Below the pieces are notes generated by a model. That model was given only the letters and a program-made list of their open reading frames with translations. It was not told the origin of the DNA and searched no databases. From positions 104,091,170 to 104,155,169 of the forward strand of contig CM065801.1 in assembly GCA_033398695.1 (NCBI GenBank): a stretch of 64,000 bases of DNA, given 5' to 3'. Of this stretch, positions 46,672 through 57,051 are shown piece after piece. The translations under genes and the position numbers were made by a program. Source of the DNA: Orobanche coerulescens. Taxonomy: Eukaryota; Streptophyta; Magnoliopsida; Lamiales; Orobanchaceae. The stretch's first letter is position 1; each line of letters opens with the position of its first letter.

Positions 46672-48550
46672 TTCTCCCCCGCCCATTTCATCGACGTCCT
46701 CGGCGACGTGGCAGCCCCTCGATGAACCAAACTGCTCCAAGGTGGTAACTCGGCTCCTCCACAAGCTTCCTCACGTACTTGAGTGCCGTTATAGCTTGTC
46801 TCGAAGGCTCTGTGGTCAAGTGTATTTCCTGTAGCTTGGCTTGATCACTCACGTACAACGCCCTCTTATGCGGAACAACGCCAACATTATTCTTCCTCAG
46901 GAAGTCCATGCCCAGTATAATGTCCCGATCATCCATGCTCGTCACATTGAAGTGCACGCGCGGTTCCCACGTGCCAATCTTTAGTCGCACCCCATTGGCG
47001 ACCCCTATAACCCGAACGGGTGGTGCATTATTCGACTTCATCCAGCCCCGTCCCTCGATGACCTGAAGCCCCAACCTCTGTGCTTCAGCCTCGTCAATGT
47101 AGTTGTAATCGGCCCCTGTGTCGACCAACGCCTTGACGGATTTCCCATTGATCAGCCCCGTCGCATACATCAAGTTTCCCTCAAGCGGTGCTCCGTCCCG
47201 CGATGCCATCCCTATGGCTGAGTTCAACACTTGAAGCGCCAACGATGTCCCATCACCCTTGGCATTGTCCCGTGCCTTGGTGTACTCCATGGTGGCTACC
47301 CTCGGAAACTTCGAGCATTGCCTCGTCGAATGCTCCGTGCTCTAGAAAATCTCACATTTCTTTTTCTTCGGGCACGCTGCTATGAGATGGTCTGCACTCC
47401 CGCACCTATGGCAAGTCCGAGCCCATCCTGACTGCTTGCCGTCCTTGGGCCTGGCCATCCTCGCGCCCCTATCCACATTACCCTGGTACGACTTGTCCTG
47501 CGTACCGATGCCGTCCTCGTCCCTCCTGGACTTCCGTCTCTCCCCGGCTGGTTTCAACTCGATCAGCCGTTCCACTATCGCAATCGCCTCGGACACGTTC
47601 TGTGCCTTGGCCCTCTGCACTTCCAACTTTGCCCACGGTTTTAGCCCATCTACGAACGCGAACAAAGCTTCCTGCTCACTAAGGCTAGGCAACTCCAGCA
47701 CGATCTCCTGGAACTCCTTCACATAGTCCTTGATCGTCTTGTCAAGGCCAACTCCTTCAACCTAGCCCGGACCTCAAACTCAACATTCTCCGGGTAAAAC
47801 TGCCGCTTGAATTCGGCCTTGAAATCCTCCCATGTCTCCATCCGACATGTACCACGCGCGATCTCTGTTTTGCGCCTTCTCCACCATAGCAGCGCCACAT
47901 CTGCTAAGAAGAATGGAGCCGTCTGCAACTTGGTCGCATCATCTGCTATCCCGGATGCACCAAAGTAACGCTCCATGTTCCACAGGAAGTCGTCCACTTC
48001 CCTACCATTCCGCGATCCTTGGAACGAACACAGTCGGGGGATGTAGATTCGATGGGGTGTCGCACCCCGCTGGTCCCTGCCGTGGGCCATCGCCCGCTCG
48101 TACAGTGCTTTCCTTCCTTCGATGGTCTTTATCCTCCCTATGATCTCCTCTCGAAAGGCCGCGATCATTGACCGAACCTCCTTCCTGCAGCTTCAAGGAT
48201 CTCTTCACACAACTCAAGTCGCAACGCATTAAGGGTGCCCGTCACCCGATTCTCAAGCTCCTCCAATGACTCGCTCATCTCCGTCACCTGATCGGCCACA
48301 TTGCTCCATACCTCAAGAGCATCTGCGTGCTTGCCCATGGTTTCCTCCAGCCGAGTCACTCGGGCTTCCATGGCAACACCTCTTTCCACGGACTTGTCCC
48401 TAGACCCTTTCCTGGACTTGTCCTTCTCCTGGCCGGGTTGAACTTTGGTGACGCTAGACGTAGTCTCCATCGGTCCTCCTTGCACAAAACCTCTCAACAA
48501 CGTCTCAATGCGGAAGCTCCTTGAACCACTAGCGTGGCTCCGATACCACT
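46672..48550 (-). pseudogene. F unit 3: gag-protease (broken)
   Basis: The start ATG 48470 (METTSSVTKVQPGQEKDK) has Gln where units 1 and 2 have a stop at codon 14. A 1-base loss near 48188 shifts the frame, a second shift near 47740 is shared with unit 1, and a stop near 47341 falls in the second knuckle (CEIF then stop, where the others have CEICW). The protease part 47290-46688 is open and has ALVDTGADYNYID. Confidence 0.88.
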
Positions 48551-49674
48551 TGTCACGGGGTTGGGTTTGAGCACTCAAAAGCTCTTCGGACCCGTGCGGC
48601 ACTAGACTAGAATTGCCTCGATCTTGCTAGTAAGCCTTAACTCACTCGGTTGCTAAGTATGAAAGAAGGGGTTTACACTTGGGAATTGAGAGAAAACTTC
48701 ACTATTTCACAAACACTTACAAGTACACAAGAATGTTGAGTCTTTGAGGGTTGGGTTGCAAATGAGCCACTCCTCATCTATTTATACTACTCCTAAGAAC
48801 CTAGAACCTTCTACTCCACCTCTTCATTTGGAGGGTTCTAGACCTATCTACATCATACCAATTCTAGAACCTATCTCTAGAATCATCCACACAAGTCTAC
48901 ATACACAAGGCTTACAAACACATTCTAGAGTATTCTACTAAGTACAATCTAGAATGCTCCACAATCTTCAAGTACTACAACCTTCTAGGAGGGTCCTAGA
49001 AGGTTCTTCCATCATCCGGGCGCCCCGGCCCGTCTCTGTCCGTCCCGGCCCGCATTGGCCCGTCCCGGACCGCACCGGCCCATCTCGGCCCGACCATCTG
49101 GGCCCGTCTCTACAATGTTCCAGACTCTTCCCGAACCTCCTGGACCAAGTCGGTCCGCTTCTAGCTGCTTCCGGTCGAGTCTTTCCTGCTGAGTGACTCC
49201 TCAGCTTTTCAATGTCTACTGCCCCCACAAGGCTTTTTCCGTCTAAGCCTATTATAGGGGGGGAGGGTCTCCCTCGCACCTCGCACGCGTGCGCCCGTGC
49301 ACGCCGGCCGTGCCCGGCATCCCACGCCCGCGTCCGGCCGCCCAACTCGAGTCTTGTTCCCCGACTCGGCCTTGTTTCGTCGTGCCTTGTCCCACACGAC
49401 TGCTGCTCGTCCGGCCTTGCCCGCAACCCCTGCGCTGCCAGACAGTCCCGAACATGTCCAGTCCGGAATGCCCCTTGGGCGATCCGCTTCCCACAACGGC
49501 GTCCGTGCTCCCACGGCTTACTCGCGTGATTCTCCGTGCGATCACGCCGTCCTGAAGGCTGACTCTTCACTTGCAGCCCAATGCCATCCTTGGCATCCTG
49601 CTCGTGCCGGTCCCTCAGCACCCCGTGCGACCGTCTGCGCACACCTATCTCGTCGTCGACTGTTGGCCGTGACA
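48551..49674 (-). repeat. F LTR 4 (5'-most)
   Basis: 1124 bp, TGTCACGGGG to GGCCGTGACA, followed by CTAAGTAGAC of the host LTR E. Confidence 0.93.
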
Positions 49675-50788
49675 CTAAGTAGACTTACGGTGTTACGTTG
49701 CAAGCGATCACGGTATCATGGATATGATTACAGAGGTGTTTTGTTGCTTGATATTGTGATGTGTACTGTAGTGTACTGATTTGTGAATGTGAAGTATTTT
49801 TCATAGTCCAGCTGTGATGTTGGACGAGGTCTACGAAGACATATGGCTTGTGATCATGATGGTCAGGATACGGCGAATGATCGGTCCAACCGTGAGAGAT
49901 TAAGAAGACTTATGGTGATACCTGGCAAGCGATCACAGTATCATGGATATGACTGTGGATGTGTGTTGCCAGGGTCGAGTACCTTGGATGTGTTACCAAG
50001 ATTTCGTATCTTGGGTGGTTATGTTTTGTTGATTTCATGTCCGTCGAGGACACGTGGTGTGGGTTATGTACCCCGTGAATTATTGTTGGTTTTTATTTGA
50101 GAAAGCAAATCTTTGGGATGTGACCCCTTTTATTTTTTGAAAAGAGAAGGATTCGATAATCCTAAATGGTTTTCCATTAAAACTCCCGAGGGCATTTTAA
50201 AACATTTTATAAATTATTCTCTTGATTTGTGATCTTTCGAATTTGGAAAGTTTTACTCAAACTCTTTACCTCGGGAAGTATTTTTTTTCGTTATGTTGAA
50301 TCTTTGAGGATTCCTGATTATTATTATTCTTGGAATATGATTTGTATGACTTGTATTTACACTTTGTACTTGCACTAGCAACATAGTGGAATTTTGCTAA
50401 CCCCCAAGTAATCAGGGGTGGAAGTCTATTTTGCATCCAGGTACATTCAGGTTTTTGGGAGCATAACACAGGTTTGGCACGAAAGATGATGAATGATGAT
50501 CGATACTAATCACATGAGGACCCCTACGATGTTGTATTGGTTTAGTTATAATTACTTCCGCTGTAGTATTTTCCCCGTTGTAAGGGAGCGTGTTGTATTT
50601 TGACCCCTGCGTGGGTATGTATTGAGATTGAGTTGTATGTACTAAATGAAAGACCTAATCGGTCTACTGGGTCGTCATTTAGCCTTAAAGGCGATATTTT
50701 GATGTTTGATTTTAGTTACCAGCCTGGTAGATCCTTGAAGAAAGGGTCTACGACGTGTAATATCCCTGTGTGGATTGGGGGTGTTACA
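49675..50788 (+). repeat. LTR E, right part
   Basis: Resumes E after the F array and ends TGGGGGTGTTACA at 50788, like the B and H LTR ends. 49736-49960 is a second copy of the unit formed by about 39380-39544 plus 49675-49735, an internal tandem duplication. The stem-loops at 50376-50419 and 50727-50751 match those of B and H. No primer site follows, so this is a 3' LTR or a solo LTR. Confidence 0.8.
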
Positions 50789-51056
50789 AAAGGCAAAACT
50801 ACAGATGTTCCATCCTGGGCAAAAGTTGTTGTACCGCCAACAAGGTTATATCTAAGCAGCGAAGAGCACAACTTTACAGACCACCAAGACCCACGAAGAA
50901 AAGAAGTAGTGCCAAACAAAGTCAGTATACTTCACCGGCATAACCATAACACTGCAGACAACATTAGATGAATATTATGTCTCGTTGGCATAATTAATCA
51001 AGGCGTACAACACCTCAATAATGGGCACAGCACCCCAGGCGATCCACACGCAAACA
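50789..51056. other. flank of E, no feature recognised
   Basis: 268 bp. Open for about 60 codons in frame with the end of E (GKTTDVPSWAKVVVPPTRLYL) but without similarity I recognise. Confidence 0.5.
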
Positions 51057-51680
51057 TGTTGAACTAATATAGTTTTGATGATGATTTCAAAAACACTTAG
51101 TATAATATAACGCACGATATATCATTTATTAGCGCACGTTAAATACCTTGAACAGAGGACTGGAAAGAATGTTGATGGCAAGATTAACGCACGCAACTGC
51201 TATGATTAACGCACGCTACCGATAATACGAGCGCACATTATAGTTTCATGTAACACACGCTAACAGACCAGGACAGTAAGCTCAACATTATCATCAGGAA
51301 ATGACTAACGCACGGTAATGTGTCCATAGGGCATGTTAAAGCCTCATGATAGTGGGTTCTGGAATTCACGTATGAAAGAAGGAAACACACACTAAAGATG
51401 AAACAACGTACGCTAAGTGAAGCTATTAACGGACACCAAGTATAAAGCTAACACACGCTATTAAGTTACTACAGAGTAGTCCAAAAAGCAAAACTGAAAA
51501 CAGTAATGCCTACATGCAGGAATAATGCACATTATTGAGCATCTCCAGAGAAGTCCAGAAAACAAGTCTGAAGACATTAACGCACGCTATGGTGAAGGTT
51601 AACGTGCGCTACGTTCAAAATATGAACATTAACCTCTATGAACGTTGGAATTATGACCGTTCACTATAAGAATAAACATC
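51057..51680 (+). repeat. LTR fragment G1 with decayed palindrome array
   Basis: Starts TGTTGAACTAATATAG with TTTTGATGATGATTTC, like the opening of some copia LTRs and like G2 at 63041. Palindrome units such as TAACGCACGCTA occur throughout, for example starting at 51185, 51207, 51229 and 51251 (22 bp period), many with one or two changes. The right end passes into CACTA-like sequence at about 51681. Confidence 0.6.
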
Positions 51681-51825
51681 AAAGACTTCGGATAAAATCT
51701 GAAGTAAAAACGTTATAATTACCGAAGTCTATGTTCGTGTAGTAAAAGGTATACTTTAGACTTTGCTTTTATGCGAAGTCTAATATCCTAATAACCGAAG
51801 TCTATCTCGTTTTTTTTCTAATTAT
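51681..51825. repeat. CACTA-like terminal debris
   Basis: AGACTTCGG and ACCGAAGTCTA motifs occur in both orientations four to five times, and one is followed by TGTTCGTGTAGTA, close to the TGTAGTG end of CACTA transposons. Such subterminal motifs are typical of that superfamily, but no complete element or target duplication is seen. Confidence 0.4.
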
Positions 51826-52875
51826 GATCCAACTGTGGGTGGTAAGTGAAGTGAAAGAATGCCTTTAACTTCGATTCTTTTATAATTGGCGTAGTAAATA
51901 AAGAACTTTTTACTTCAGTTATTGTATAATATATATTAGTATTTTCTGCAGTAATATATATTAATATTTCATATTTTAATTTAAAATTCATTGCCAAAAT
52001 GTACATTCAACTATAACTAACCATCAACCACAAGAGCTCAATAATATAAGAACCAACAATTTCATATCATCCCATCTTAAAAAAAATAACATGCGTTCCA
52101 ACCAATTCAAAACCAGATACGTATCATAACAACGACAAAGAATATGTAATAAGATTCTATCTATTTCATCATGAACACTACAAATAGGAAAAAAAGGATT
52201 AAAAAAAATCATATACTTCGAAACGACAAAGTCTCTCTTCAGCACATCATTGCTTTGACGATCATACTTCTTGTTCATGGAATCATCTTCTCATCAACTT
52301 TTTTCTTCAAATCTTCAACATCGGCACGTGAAGCAAACAAATCCACATAATCACTTTTTTTGCTGGTTTAACAAATCTTCTTCTCAATAAAGAAATTACA
52401 AGGTTTTGCCTAAATGCCAAAATTATATTACCAACTAAAACATATTAGCATAATGTGTCGTAACACACATACTACAACATTACCAAACAGTCAAAAATAA
52501 CTTCTACAAAGTGTGATTAACAATAGAAATATTATGATCGACACAATCCAAAATTTCGGCAGCAAGTTGATCGACTAAAGTGCGAAACTTCTGATTTTTC
52601 TAATATGTAAACATATCACCACAGAATAATTAGTGATACATAAAAAAAACATAATGCTAGCCATCTTTTGGTCAATGCAAATATTGTTCTGATTACACAA
52701 AAATGAAAAAATCTGGGTCATTTCACAATCTCATGATAGGTGGATATTAACCCCCATTTAATTAAATGAAAAACCACACAAAACTTTTTGTGTGAATCAA
52801 AACCAATCTGATAACCCCATAGGGTAAGCACTGCAAACCAGATAAACATATGAAACTGAATGAACATAAATTCAC
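51826..52875 (-). other. AT-rich region downstream of the CHY exons
   Basis: 1.05 kb with no TE domain. If the host gene is real, the part next to 52875 is its second intron, but I could not find the CTCHY or RING exons that should follow. Two short minus-strand open pieces look exon-like: about 52500-52600 (KFRTLVDQLAAEILDCVDHN) and about 52270-52350 (DYVDLFASRADVEDLKKKVD), separated from the next frame (52278-52024) by a frame change. I do not recognise them. Confidence 0.4.
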
Positions 52876-52963
52876 CTTCGCGTCGTTATGACAGTGACGG
52901 CAACTGAATATTTCGTTGCAACAGGGAGCCCTAACACGGCATCTTCGATGGTAGTGGGAACAT
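52876..52963 (-). pseudogene. CHY zinc finger/RING protein gene, exon with CHY motif
   Basis: 88 bp on the minus strand encode [19 protein letters not shown] followed by [10 protein letters not shown], the start of the CHY-type zinc finger found in plant RCHY1/PIRH2-like E3 ubiquitin ligases (MIEL1 and CHYR families). All Cys and His ligands visible in this segment are kept. The upstream side ends in a good acceptor (TTGATTGACAG), the downstream side in a GT donor (GCGAAG then GTGAAT). The split glycine codon (GG|A) joins it in frame to the exon at 53040. Later exons were not found here, so the gene is partial or broken. Confidence 0.8.
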
Positions 52964-53039
52964 CTGTCAATCAAGAAACAAATATTAGCACCAAATCATC
53001 AAATGTACCATCAACTACGATAAATTTATAAAATCATAC
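52964..53039 (-). other. intron between the CHY gene exons
   Basis: 76 bp on the minus strand, GTATGATTTT to TTGATTGACAG, AT-rich, with GT-AG ends. Its presence argues that this is genomic host gene sequence and not a reverse-transcribed copy. Confidence 0.75.
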
Positions 53040-53120
53040 CCATACTCGAGGTATCCTTTATCTAGTGTTTCGCCGCCAGTGACCTTTTTTTCTGAAATTT
53101 TCTCTTTATGGGAAGGGCAT
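53040..53120 (-). pseudogene. CHY gene, upstream exon, 3' part (cut by H)
   Basis: Minus strand, open: CPSHKEKISEKKVTGGETL then DKGYLEYG, leading directly into CSHY of the next exon. In plant CHY/RING proteins a DKGxxEYGC phrase precedes the zinc finger. H is inserted at 53120/53121; the same reading frame continues at 62959-63040. Confidence 0.78.
53116..53120. repeat. left target-site duplication of H (GGCAT)
   Basis: GGCAT here and at 62954-62958, flanking a complete element. Confidence 0.93.
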
Positions 53121-53278
53121 TGTAATAACCGGATTTATTACTGTGTATTTCATCTGTACTTTGAACCTGTAGTATTTTGGGAATGATGATATTGATAATG
53201 GAGTATGATCATTATCGTATTTGTATCCTTATTCATGGGTGTGGCAACATATAAATTTTCCTCCATGCATATACGTGA

Positions 53279-53628
53279 TAACGTACGTTAAGAGTGTAAC
53301 TTAACGTACGTAATCTGTTAATGTTAACGTACGCTACGGATGAAGCGTAGCGTACGTAATGCGGTCAATTATTGGATGGGCCAGCTAGCACATGGAGTAC
53401 ATGGTGGTGGGCTCGACCAAGATACCCACCAGATTCGCACGGCATGAATCTGGACACCTTTTTAAGTCAACGGCTTAACGTACGTTATGAACATTATGTA
53501 GCGTACGCAAACTATATGGGTTACGTACGTAACGCGTTTAGTATAGCGTACGTAATGAAGTTCAGAAATCAGACAGTGAACTATTTTGGGCGATAACGTA
53601 CGTTATGAAGTAGCCCTAGCGTACGTAA
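53279..53628. repeat. H upstream palindrome quartets and TATA-proximal pair
   Basis: Units start at 53279, 53302, 53325, 53348 (exactly 23 bp apart), then 53476, 53499, 53521, 53544, then a pair at 53594 and 53617. Most are TAACGTACGTTA, TTACGTACGTAA or TAGCGTACGTAA. TATAAAA follows 12 bp after the pair. Confidence 0.93.
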
Positions 53629-53640
53629 CACTCAGAAAGT

Positions 53641-53647
53641 TATAAAA
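53641..53647 (+). promoter_or_regulatory. TATA box of H 5' LTR
   Basis: TATAAAA directly after the palindrome pair; repeated in the 3' LTR at 61015-61021. Confidence 0.75.
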
Positions 53648-54480
53648 GGAGCAGCACCCCAATTCATTTGAACTCGTCCTTTTGCTCCTAAACTTCATCA
53701 TATTCGTCCCTAGAAGATTTCCAGCCTCTTTTAACACCTTTATATCAATTGTTACTGAATCATTGAGCTTGTATGACACTACTTGATCATTGAAGACAAC
53801 TTATATTGGACTTTGGAGTAGAAATCATCGCGAGTCGGCGTTGAAGCAACCGGAGTTGGATTTTACTTAGAGTCTCAGTATTATCTTCCTCTTAAGGTAT
53901 GTTATACTACTTCCAATCTTGAAGTTATGTTGATTAAAGATGATATGATCGCATTACCAAGAACAGTAGATCACTTTGACGACATATGCGACCTAGTATC
54001 ATATTTAAACTATAATGATCGAACTATTATGGTGTAGAACACCGTAGTTGAACCTGGTTATGCCATAGATGAGGGTAGTGAATTATTAACCGTATCAAAT
54101 GTTATCGTCATGTTGATTGTAAACTGAGTGTCAATTTCCACTTTTATCAATGGATTTTGGAAAGAATCATCATAGTTGTAATCTTGCTTGCATAGATGAA
54201 TAAGTAGTTCGCCATCTGTATAAGCCTGGATTTAATGACGATATTAGATCAATTACATCAACCTTAGACCAACCGAACCTTGTATGAGTATTTCGATCAA
54301 GATTGAAAATAGTATTACGATGATATCCGTATCCTTGAAATTGAAGATATTAATCCGAAGATCATTCATGAGTATGATATATATATTTGAAGGTATACTA
54401 GATTACTCACTAAGAATTTCGTAATACTTCGTCACTAATCGAGCCAGTCATCCGTCCAGTGAGAAACTGACATGCATGAT

Positions 54481-54685
54481 TAACGTACGTTAAGTTTGGT
54501 TACTAACGTACGTTATATGACGTTGTTAACGTACGCTACGTTCGGTACGTAACGCACGTTACACTATCAGACGACTGATCAGAGAGGAACTGTTGGTATA
54601 TGTTTAGCGTACGCTATACTTCATAGTTTACGTACGCTAACGAATAAGTTTAACGTACGTTACAGAGGACATGTAACGTACGTTA
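54481..54685. repeat. H downstream palindrome quartets
   Basis: Starts at 54481, 54504, 54527, 54550 and at 54605, 54628, 54651, 54674; every interval within a quartet is exactly 23 bp. Each unit is 12 bp and spacers are 11 bp of unrelated sequence. Confidence 0.93.
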
Positions 54686-55581
54686 TTCAAGTCAGACAGT
54701 TTCGTTTTATAGACTCTCAACCGTAATTCGGATTGTTAGATGTTCGTTCGACCTAAGGTGAATTCCATGTTATTTCTCTTATTTAAGGTTCGAACTTTGC
54801 TACGTGATTGATCGGGAGGGGCAACCTTCGAGCGTTTCGTTCTCGTGGAAGTATTATTCTTGTCTTCGAACCGAGGCAAGTATTCTAATTAGAAATGTTT
54901 ATATTATGACAATGTGATTGTATCATGTAAATATGTAGTGATTATATGTCCACCATGTGTTGATCCGACGGGAATCATCATGGGAATCTATAGCTGTGTG
55001 CGATGGATCGTTGGACAGGTAGTTCCACCATGTGTTGGTCCGACGGGATCATCATGGGAATCTATAGCTGTGTGCGCTGGATCGTTGGAATACCATCAGT
55101 ATGTTGAAACTGTTATGATATGATATGTGTTGTGGATATTCTCGTTGGAGAAACTTGTATGATATAATTGTTGATTATATCACTGTTGTATGATTATTGT
55201 ACTTGTACTAGCATCGTTGTGCTAACCCCTTCGGGGGTGAACATTTTGTTTGTTCAGATCCAGAGAGCGGGAAACAACCACCGGAAATGCATGACGAGGG
55301 TGCAAAGTGATGTTCGCCGGTTTATCGTCTGCTATTTGTTGGATATTTCAATAAGTACTCGAGTACGTCGTCCGTTTATAATGTTGGGATTTTAATGATG
55401 TAATAAATTTTCATTGGATATTTGTATTTCGATTTTTGAACCAGACGGTTGTATTTTACTTCAGTAATTTCATAAAGCGGTACCTGTTATTGTCTTTTCT
55501 TTTGATCAGCCTTGTAAATCCTTATGTAAAGGATTTACGGCGCTGTAATATTCCTGAATACTTCGGGGGTGTTACAGAATA

Positions 55582-55597
55582 TGGTATCGGAGCTAAG
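55582..55597 (+). promoter_or_regulatory. primer binding site of H
   Basis: TGGTATCGGAGCTAAG, five bases after the LTR, initiator tRNA-Met type with one change (CGG for CAG). Confidence 0.85.
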
Positions 55598-55812
55598 ATT
55601 ATGGATATCTTGGCCGTTGGGTTAAAGTAGGGGTCATTTATGTCTTTTGAGGTAACCGGCCGTGAATGACATCACCGCACTGCCTACGTCTTCATGCGAA
55701 CGGTGGTTGTAAGTTCCTAAAACTCTATCTCATTCTTTACATGTTATGTCTCTTTATACTTGAACATTAGAACAATGTTGTTTCCTGTATATTAAGTACT
55801 TGTACTTACATT

Positions 55813-57051
55813 ATGTTGAGAGGCGGACGTGGACGTGGTCGCGGTCGTGGACGCGGATGGAGGAATGCTGAAAGGGAGGCGTCGCCTTCTAATCAGGCTA
55901 GTCATAGCTCAGGCGAGCCGCAGCAATCCATCAATAACGAACCGGAACCTGGTGTACCAGAAATCCTTCGTCAAGTCGTGAACTGAGATGACTCGGTTCG
56001 CATGTGTCGTGGACCGAATGCAAGTGGCGGCAGGAATTCGCAGGAGATGGACAACAAAGGATTCAGAAATGGGAAATCGAGGTGACCGATGGTTACAAGA
56101 GGTGGCAAAGATGCAACCACCCAAATTTGACGGCTTTTCCGAGACTCCCACTTGGGACCATTGGTTGAAGGAACTGGAGAAAATTTTCTTTGGAATTAAT
56201 TGCCCAAATGACAGGAGAGCTCCTATTGCCCAGTACTTTCTGACAGGAGAAGCGTCCGAGTGGTGGGAAGCTATCCGACCCGTAGATCATGATGCCGATT
56301 GGGCGGAATTTAAAATGATGATGGAGGCTCAGTATTGCACTCGTCCTGTGAGGGAAGCCAAAATTCGAGAATTTTTCTGCTCGGCCATCGATGAACCCGT
56401 ATCCTGCATTTATCAAGACGTATAACCAGCAATTAGCATTTGTTCGACATCTGGTCAGAACAGATGCAGAGATGATGATTCATTTTGAAATGAGAATGAA
56501 ACCAGAAATCCAGAGGTACATGTCCGGTTTTGAATGTACCACTCTCCGCCAATACCAGGATAAGGCGTTGGCGTATGAAATTAAAGAAGCAGCAATGGAG
56601 AAGTTTATGGAGTCGAAGAAACAGAAAGTCTCTGGTACTTTTAAAGAGCACAAAAGCAGTGGGCCCCGCAAGGCCCAAACTTCTTTTTCTTTCAAGAAAC
56701 CTCCGCACCCATCCAAGAATCGAAAGAATTACGGATCAGTGTCAGCCACGACGGATACAGCTAGGAAGTGTTTTAATTGTGGTCGCCCAGGCCACCTTTG
56801 GCGCGATTGTTTGCGCACCCCAGTTACATGCTTTGACTGCGGACAGGAAGGGCACCGTGCGACGTTCTGCAAGGACGCCACCAAATACAAAGGAACCCGT
56901 TCGTCACAGCCAGTTCAGAAGGAAGGTAGTATTCAACAGACGCAACAAAGTGTTCACATGCCTCAAAATTTTGGCCGTGGACGAGGCAGAGGACAATGGG
57001 ACCAAAAGGGGACATCGAGTGCCGGATCTGTTCCCCCACGCCTGTATGAGA
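55813..57051 (+). pseudogene. H gag (frameshifted)
   Basis: ATG 55813 gives MLRGGRGRGRGRGRGRGWRN; the frame stops at 55984 because CAG of B reads TGAG here, an insertion. Frame 2 then carries the Gag core (MQPPKFDGFSETPTWDHWLKEL, GEASEWWEAI) to about 56380, a second shift enters frame 3 (FIKTYNQQLAFVRHLVRTDAE), and two intact CCHC knuckles follow (CFNCGRPGHLWRDC and CFDCGQEGHRATFC). From here frame 3 continues straight into protease. Confidence 0.88.

Larger units (their letters stand above)
39545..49674 (-). mobile_element. F array: four LTRs and three internal regions in tandem
   Basis: LTRs start at 39545, 42544, 45548 and 48551, so the repeat period is 2999, 3004 and 3003 bp. Internal regions lie at 40664-42543, 43667-45547 and 46672-48550. 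A single 4-bp duplication CTAA flanks the whole array (39541-39544 and 49675-49678) and the E sequence resumes, which points to one insertion enlarged by unequal recombination between LTRs. Each unit carries gag and protease only. Confidence 0.93.
53121..55576 (+). repeat. H 5' LTR
   Basis: TGTAATAACC to GGGGTGTTACA. Contains palindrome groups at 53279-53628 and 54481-54685, TATAAAA at 53641-53647, the stem-loop chain 55209-55255 and the 10-5-10 stem-loop 55514-55538. Confidence 0.94.

Noticed and set aside
52024..52278. Reverse-transcriptase zinc-binding domain of a LINE (PICSVHDEIDRILLHILC)
   Set aside because: Spacing of Cys and His is only loosely similar and no LINE RT or endonuclease is nearby.
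53279..54685. CRISPR-like array (regular short repeats with spacers)
   Set aside because: The repeats are 12-bp variable palindromes with 11-bp spacers inside a plant retrotransposon LTR, repeated in both LTRs; no cas genes and a eukaryotic context.
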